Below are positions 5,633-8,515 of a stretch of 8,515 nt of DNA, piece after piece. Source of the DNA: DATCDR01 sp036510575. GTDB taxonomy: Bacteria > Actinomycetota > Acidimicrobiia > Acidimicrobiales > Bog-793. The stretch spans positions 1 through 8,515 of the forward strand of contig DATCDR010000219.1 of NCBI GenBank assembly GCA_036510575.1. Direction: 5' to 3'. The stretch's first letter is position 1. Each line of letters begins with the position of its first letter. The position numbers and the translations under genes are program-made. The notes under the pieces are model-generated. The model ran no database searches. It worked only from the letters and a program-made list of their open reading frames with translations, and was not told the origin of the DNA.

Positions 5633-6667
5633 ATGGCTTCCGAATCGGCGTGGTTCGTTGTCGGTATCGACAATGGGGGCACGTCGAATAACGCGACCGT
5701 GCTCGACCATCAGGGTCGATTTCTGGTCGATGAACTTAGGGAGACCCCAAGCCAAGTCGCGGCAGGGCCGGACGTCGCAGTGGCCGCGATTTCGGCTGCG
5801 TTCGAAAACGTGCTGCGTGAAAAAGGAGTCGATCGCGCTGCAGTCCGCGCTGTTGGGCTCGACTCACCGGGCCCCGCGAGTGCAGAGGGCGTCATCTCCT
5901 CCTTGGGCTCTACGAACTTCGTGCACCCTGCCTGGTATGGCTTCGATTTTCGCGGCGCCGTCGAGGCCGAGCTCGAGATCCCGGTCGTCTACAACAACGA
6001 CGGCAACGCCGCAGCCCTTTACGCGCACCACGTCCACTTCGGCGACGAGGCGTTTGCTCGGTCCTCGATCTCGCTGATCGTGGGAACGGGGCTCGGTGGG
6101 GGAGTGATCGAGGCAGGCCGAGTCATCCGAGGCGCCGCTGGTATGGCTGGTGAGGTCGGGCATGTCCACATTCCGATGCACGGGTTGCTAGCTGAGGCCC
6201 AGCCGCTTCCGAATTGCAACTGCGGATTCGTCGGTGATGCCGAGAGTGTCGCCTCGCTGACCGGGATCGAGAAGAACCTTTTGCCCTATTGGCTGACGCG
6301 CTTTCCCGACCACGACCTCGCTCGAGTCGAGTCACTGAGCGACGCTGCAAAGCTCGTGCGGGGCTACGGGGATGCGAACGACGCGATGGCGGTCGAGATC
6401 TTTACCCAGCAGGCGATCGCGCTCGGGAGATTGCTCACAATTGTGAGCAATCTCTTCGACCCTGACGCGTACTTTCTCGGCGGCGGTGTCGTCGAAGCGT
6501 CACCGACTTTTCGGGAGTGGTACCTCGCGACCGTTCGAGCGAACACGAGCCTTCGTAAGGAGCAGCTCGAGCGAGTCACCTTCGCGCTGATTCCGGAACT
6601 GGACATGGCAGGCGCCAGGGGTGCCGCCATTGCGGCAGCGGAGTGGTCTCGACTAACACAGGGTTGA
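5633..6667 (+). CDS. ROK-family sugar kinase
   Basis: 344 aa, within the range of ROK kinases, which phosphorylate free hexoses or amino-sugars with ATP in the cytoplasm. There is no N-terminal winged helix, so it is a kinase-type rather than repressor-type ROK protein. Visible motifs: phosphate-binding GIDNGGTSNNATV (11-23), LDSPGP (76-81), the catalytic-Asp segment YNNDGNAAAL (Asp123), GTGLGGGVI (151-159), GEVGH (173-177) and CNCGFVGDAES (195-205). The last corresponds to the ROK zinc motif CxCGxxGCxE, but the third Cys is Asp202. The C-terminal FLGGGVVEA is typical. ATG 5633 is chosen because it places DNGGT at residue 13 and follows a leaderless-type -10 box. The coding region contains a perfect 28-bp palindrome at 6427-6454. 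No sugar transporter or catabolic gene is nearby, so the substrate (glucose, N-acetylglucosamine, fructose or other) cannot be said. Confidence 0.88.
   Translation: MASESAWFVVGIDNGGTSNNATVLDHQGRFLVDELRETPSQVAAGPDVAVAAISAAFENVLREKGVDRAAVRAVGLDSPGPASAEGVISSLGSTNFVHPAWYGFDFRGAVEAELEIPVVYNNDGNAAALYAHHVHFGDEAFARSSISLIVGTGLGGGVIEAGRVIRGAAGMAGEVGHVHIPMHGLLAEAQPLPNCNCGFVGDAESVASLTGIEKNLLPYWLTRFPDHDLARVESLSDAAKLVRGYGDANDAMAVEIFTQQAIALGRLLTIVSNLFDPDAYFLGGGVVEASPTFREWYLATVRANTSLRKEQLERVTFALIPELDMAGARGAAIAAAEWSRLTQG
6427..6454. repeat. Perfect 28-bp palindrome inside the ROK gene
   Basis: The left arm GAGATTGCTCACAA (6427-6440) is followed directly by its exact reverse complement TTGTGAGCAATCTC (6441-6454). 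It encodes part of RLLTIVSNLF, an ordinary stretch for a ROK helix, so it is not an insertion. The arm includes TTGTGAGC, as in lac-type operator half-sites. In RNA it would fold as a 12-bp stem with an AAUU loop. Confidence 0.9.
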
Positions 6668-6718
6668 CGACTCGATAGATGTTTGGAGGCGCTCGCACGA
6701 GCCCGCCGTCGAGGTCTG

Positions 6719-7048
6719 TCAGCGATTGTCGCCGTCTGAGCCGCCGGCCACCTCATAGGACCACAGCTCCGACGAGACCGAAACTGGTCCGCCGTCGGGC
6801 GCGGGTCGGTCCGCTCCAGCGTGGCCGTGTGTAAATGCGGGCGATTCGACCCATGCAAGAAATGCTGCTTCGGTGGTCCATCTCGTAACGACGAGCCACT
6901 GCAGACGGTCGTCGGTCGGTCGAAGCAGCTCGAAGCCTTCGAATCCCTCCTGGCCGTCTACGGCACCCGCACGCGCCGCGAACCGCCTCGCCAACTCGTC
7001 GCCGGAGGTGGGGTCCACGGTTATGGCATTGATTTTTATAACGGTCAT
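6719..7048 (-). CDS. mhuD: Heme-degrading monooxygenase, MhuD-like (ABM fold)
   Basis: This is a small cytosolic enzyme that would cleave heme and release iron, as Mycobacterium tuberculosis MhuD does. From ATG 7048 (109 aa) the protein aligns without gaps to MhuD over most of its N-terminal two thirds: MTVIKINAI, then RRFAARAGAV, GFEGFELLRP, WLVVTRW, and AAFLAWVESPAF. Residues important in MhuD are retained at the same numbers: Asn7, Arg26 and Trp66. The heme-ligating His75 of MhuD corresponds to His74 or His76 in AFTHGHAG, depending on a one-residue gap. A longer frame reaching 7090 adds 14 residues absent from the family, so the ATG at 7048 is preferred; its ribosome binding site is weak. 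The gene converges on the ROK kinase (51 bases between stops) and is divergent from the acetyltransferase. No siderophore or heme-uptake genes are visible. Confusion with a generic antibiotic biosynthesis monooxygenase is possible but less likely given the conserved residues. Confidence 0.85.
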   Translation of the reverse strand: MTVIKINAITVDPTSGDELARRFAARAGAVDGQEGFEGFELLRPTDDRLQWLVVTRWTTEAAFLAWVESPAFTHGHAGADRPAPDGGPVSVSSELWSYEVAGGSDGDNR

Positions 7049-7166
7049 GGACGACATCTCATCACAGCCATCGAGCGAAGCGCCGGTCACGTTGGCTCCC
7101 TAGCGAGTCCAAGGCTTGATCGAGCGAGTTTTCGCGGTTGGAAATGCCGCGTAGTGTCAGGCGTCT

Positions 7167-7784
7167 ATGAGCCAGACGCCCACGTCTTTCAAGGACTGGC
7201 TGACTCCCGTGGTCTTGGAGAACGAGTGGGTCCGGCTCGAGCCGCTCTCCCTTTCGCACGTGCAAGACCTCGCGCAAGTCACCGATGACGCCGAGATTTG
7301 GCGATGGCTTCCGGTCGTGGCTCCGAAAGGTACCAACGAGGTCAGGGCGCTCGTGCAACGCGGCCTCGAGGAGCTGTCTCGCGGTGAACGCATTCCCTTC
7401 GCCGTGATTCGTGCGGGCGTGGCAGTAGGCACTACTTCGTTTCTAGATCTCTCGCCCGAACATCGGTCCGTTGAGATCGGTTGGACGTGGTATGGCCAAA
7501 CGGCACGCCGAACCGCAACGAACACCGCGTCGAAGCGCCTCCTACTCGGGTACGCCTTCGACGCCTTTCGGGTTCGGCGCGTCGCGTTCAAGACCGACGT
7601 CCGGAACACCGCGTCGAACACCGCGTTACTACGGATCGGCGCGACCTATGAGGGAGCACTTCGAAGCCACCGCGTGCTCCCAGACGGGAGCAGGAGAGAC
7701 TCCGCGTACTACTCGATACTCGATACCGAATGGCCGAGGATCCGACGAAGGCTAGATCAGACCCTGGCCTCAACGAGCTCCTGA
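7167..7784 (+). CDS. GNAT N-acetyltransferase, RimJ/RimL type
   Basis: 205 aa, normal for RimJ/RimL-like (Acetyltransf_3) enzymes, which transfer acetyl from acetyl-CoA to an amino group of a protein N-terminus or small molecule. The sequence follows the fold in order: VRLEPLSLSHVQDLAQV (about 22-38), PFAVIRAGVAVGTTSFLDLSP (77-97), EIGWTWYGQTARRTATNTASKRLLLGYAF covering the acetyl-CoA-binding strand and helix (about 103-131), VAFKTDVRNTASNTALLRIGATYEG (about 139-163) and a C-terminal DSAYYSILDTEWP. Start ATG 7167 fits the family; no Shine-Dalgarno is evident, but TAGTGT (7152-7157) lies nine bases upstream and could be the -10 of a near-leaderless transcript. A 12-base unit, GAACACCGCGTC, recurs within the gene (7520, 7604, 7616). 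Substrate unknown. Confidence 0.88.
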   Translation: MSQTPTSFKDWLTPVVLENEWVRLEPLSLSHVQDLAQVTDDAEIWRWLPVVAPKGTNEVRALVQRGLEELSRGERIPFAVIRAGVAVGTTSFLDLSPEHRSVEIGWTWYGQTARRTATNTASKRLLLGYAFDAFRVRRVAFKTDVRNTASNTALLRIGATYEGALRSHRVLPDGSRRDSAYYSILDTEWPRIRRRLDQTLASTSS

Positions 7785-7830
7785 GCATGGCCGCAGGAAG
7801 CCGACCGGTGACCTCCTACGAGTTGTCGCG

Positions 7831-8187
7831 CTACGACGTCTGGCGCGGGGTGCGATCGTGATGGCTTGCAAGGAACGGCAGCACTCCTGAGTTGCGGAGG
7901 TTCTGTTCTGCTGCGATTGGCGTCGCGTACCCGTTGTCGAGTGTGACCAAGAATCCCTCGTCCAAGTTCCCGGTGGATGGATCCTGGTCAAGGATGTCCT
8001 TTGCCAACCGTGCTGCGACGTCGTCGATATCGAGAGCCCCAACCCGCTCGCGCCAGACATCGAGGATCGACTTCGCAATCCCCAGTTTGAATTGGCGACC
8101 GTCACTTACCCTCACCATTGCAAGAAAATCGGCGTCATCGGAGTCGTCTGACTCGTTACGGTGGATCTGGACGTCTAGTTGCGCCAT
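7831..8187 (-). CDS. Hypothetical acidic 118-aa protein
   Basis: I do not recognise this protein. From the ATG at 8187 it has a good ribosome binding site (GGGGG, four bases upstream); an ATG four codons earlier (8199) lies upstream of that site and is less likely. The sequence is acidic in its first half (NESDDSDDADF near residue 12), then shows probable alternating strands and helices: FLAMVRVSDGRQFKLGI, ILDVWRERVGALDIDDVAARLAKDIL (a likely amphipathic helix pair), and GFLVTLDNGYATP. The tail SHHDRTPRQTS looks disordered. No signal peptide, membrane segment or cysteine motif is present. It converges on the acetyltransferase (46 bases between stops), and upstream lies the transposon-like debris. 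Codon use and GC look like the neighbours, so I take it as a real gene, without functional assignment. Confidence 0.65.
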   Translation of the reverse strand: MAQLDVQIHRNESDDSDDADFLAMVRVSDGRQFKLGIAKSILDVWRERVGALDIDDVAARLAKDILDQDPSTGNLDEGFLVTLDNGYATPIAAEQNLRNSGVLPFLASHHDRTPRQTS

Positions 8188-8442
8188 TTTTGCCCCCAAT
8201 TACCCTTGAGCTCGCGAGGTTCCGTGCTCTGCTCAAATGGTTTCGAGCGGCGTTCGGAACTTCGCTCTAGCTGTCAACTGGGGCGCTCGCTCTTTGCGCG
8301 GCACCCAAGAAGGTGTCTACCCGTTTTTGAGAGTGTTCAAACCCGTAGCGGCGTGTCCAGGTTCGAGGTTTCGGCTCTAGGTGAGTGAGCAGAAAGCCGA
8401 CCGCTGGATTCGCGATCTTCGGACGGACCTGGGAGAATGACA
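8188..8442. other. Intergenic region with possible transposase debris
   Basis: No intact gene is visible in this 255-base stretch. It starts with the promoter region of the unrecognised protein. On the plus strand, from about 8215, one frame reads SSGVRNFALAVNWGARSL before a TAG at 8378; the spacing of FA and NWG resembles the N-terminal block of TnpB seen intact at 5385-5507, but the match is weak. A 19-codon GTG frame (8381-8440) ends in an overlap with the next frame and was not recognised. Confidence 0.3.
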
Positions 8443-8515
8443 ATGCTGTCGTTCTCCGGTTCTCGGGAGGTTTTCGTGCTCGGTCGGGTTGATCTGCAAG
8501 GCTCGCTCCTTTCGA
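8443..8515 (+). CDS. Partial frame at window edge, faintly IS66 TnpB-like
   Basis: ATG at 8443 with GGGAG seven bases upstream; 24 codons read MLSFSGSREVFVLGRVDLQG then SLLS before the window ends. IS66-family TnpB (Orf2) proteins begin with a similar pattern, a short M-x-S/L start, a hydrophobic strand, then TDMRKxF at about residue 17; here the corresponding piece is VDLQGSL, lacking the conserved Arg. With so few residues the family call is tentative; an unrelated short start is equally possible. An earlier ATG at 8437 is in the same frame. Confidence 0.3.
   Translation, partial: MLSFSGSREVFVLGRVDLQGSLLS

Noticed and set aside
6821..7288. Plus-strand frame with a Cys-rich start (CKCGRFDPCKKCC)
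   Set aside because: It looks like a zinc-binding motif but is antisense to the well-supported MhuD-like gene and then runs into the acetyltransferase in the wrong frame.
8341..8350. ACCCGT direct repeat (8310s and 8341) as a possible IS end or target duplication
   Set aside because: Six bases is too short and no element boundaries coincide with it.
1..8515. CRISPR array, tRNA, rRNA or riboswitch
   Set aside because: No regularly spaced repeats and no recognisable RNA-gene sequence were seen on reading both strands.

Overview
The window is GC-rich chromosomal DNA from a bacterium. The gene content points to an actinobacterium: an MhuD-type heme-degrading monooxygenase, an Ig-like plus L,D-transpeptidase envelope protein, GTG starts, and apparently leaderless genes next to genes with strong Shine-Dalgarno sequences. 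An acidimicrobial or similarly deep actinobacterial lineage is a guess. No rRNA, tRNA or CRISPR array was seen.

Layout, left to right. (1) 2-796 (+) is the 3' part of a ProV/OpuCA-type osmolyte ABC ATPase with a C-terminal CBS region. It converges on 904-1836 (-), a secreted glycine betaine/choline-type binding protein, and a perfect 14-bp hairpin lies between them. (2) 2148-3029 (+) is an ornithine cyclodeaminase/mu-crystallin-family Rossmann protein, probably leaderless. (3) 3099-5283 (-) is read right to left: a gamma-carbonic-anhydrase-like left-handed beta-helix protein, a short PAS-domain fragment, then a membrane-anchored L,D-transpeptidase. (4) 5284-5632 is a gene-poor stretch with a degraded TnpB (IS200/IS605 OrfB) N-terminus, a 12-bp palindrome and an inverted repeat just before the next gene. 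(5) 5633-6667 (+) is a ROK-family sugar kinase that carries a perfect 28-bp palindrome inside its coding sequence. (6) 6719-7048 (-) is an MhuD-like heme oxygenase; 7167-7784 (+) is a RimJ/RimL-type GNAT acetyltransferase; 7831-8187 (-) is an unrecognised acidic 118-aa protein. (7) 8188-8515 is probable insertion-sequence debris, ending in a reading frame that runs off the window and faintly resembles IS66 TnpB.

The genes do not form one pathway. Only the osmolyte transporter parts clearly belong together, and even these are on opposite strands. The remainder looks like ordinary housekeeping and accessory genes with transposon scars between them. I see no convincing new multi-gene system. The most unusual signal is the 28-bp palindrome within the ROK kinase gene. 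Next come the shared leaderless-promoter box before two unrelated genes, the missing metal ligands in the gamma-carbonic-anhydrase-like and ROK proteins, and the relics of TnpB and a PAS protein.
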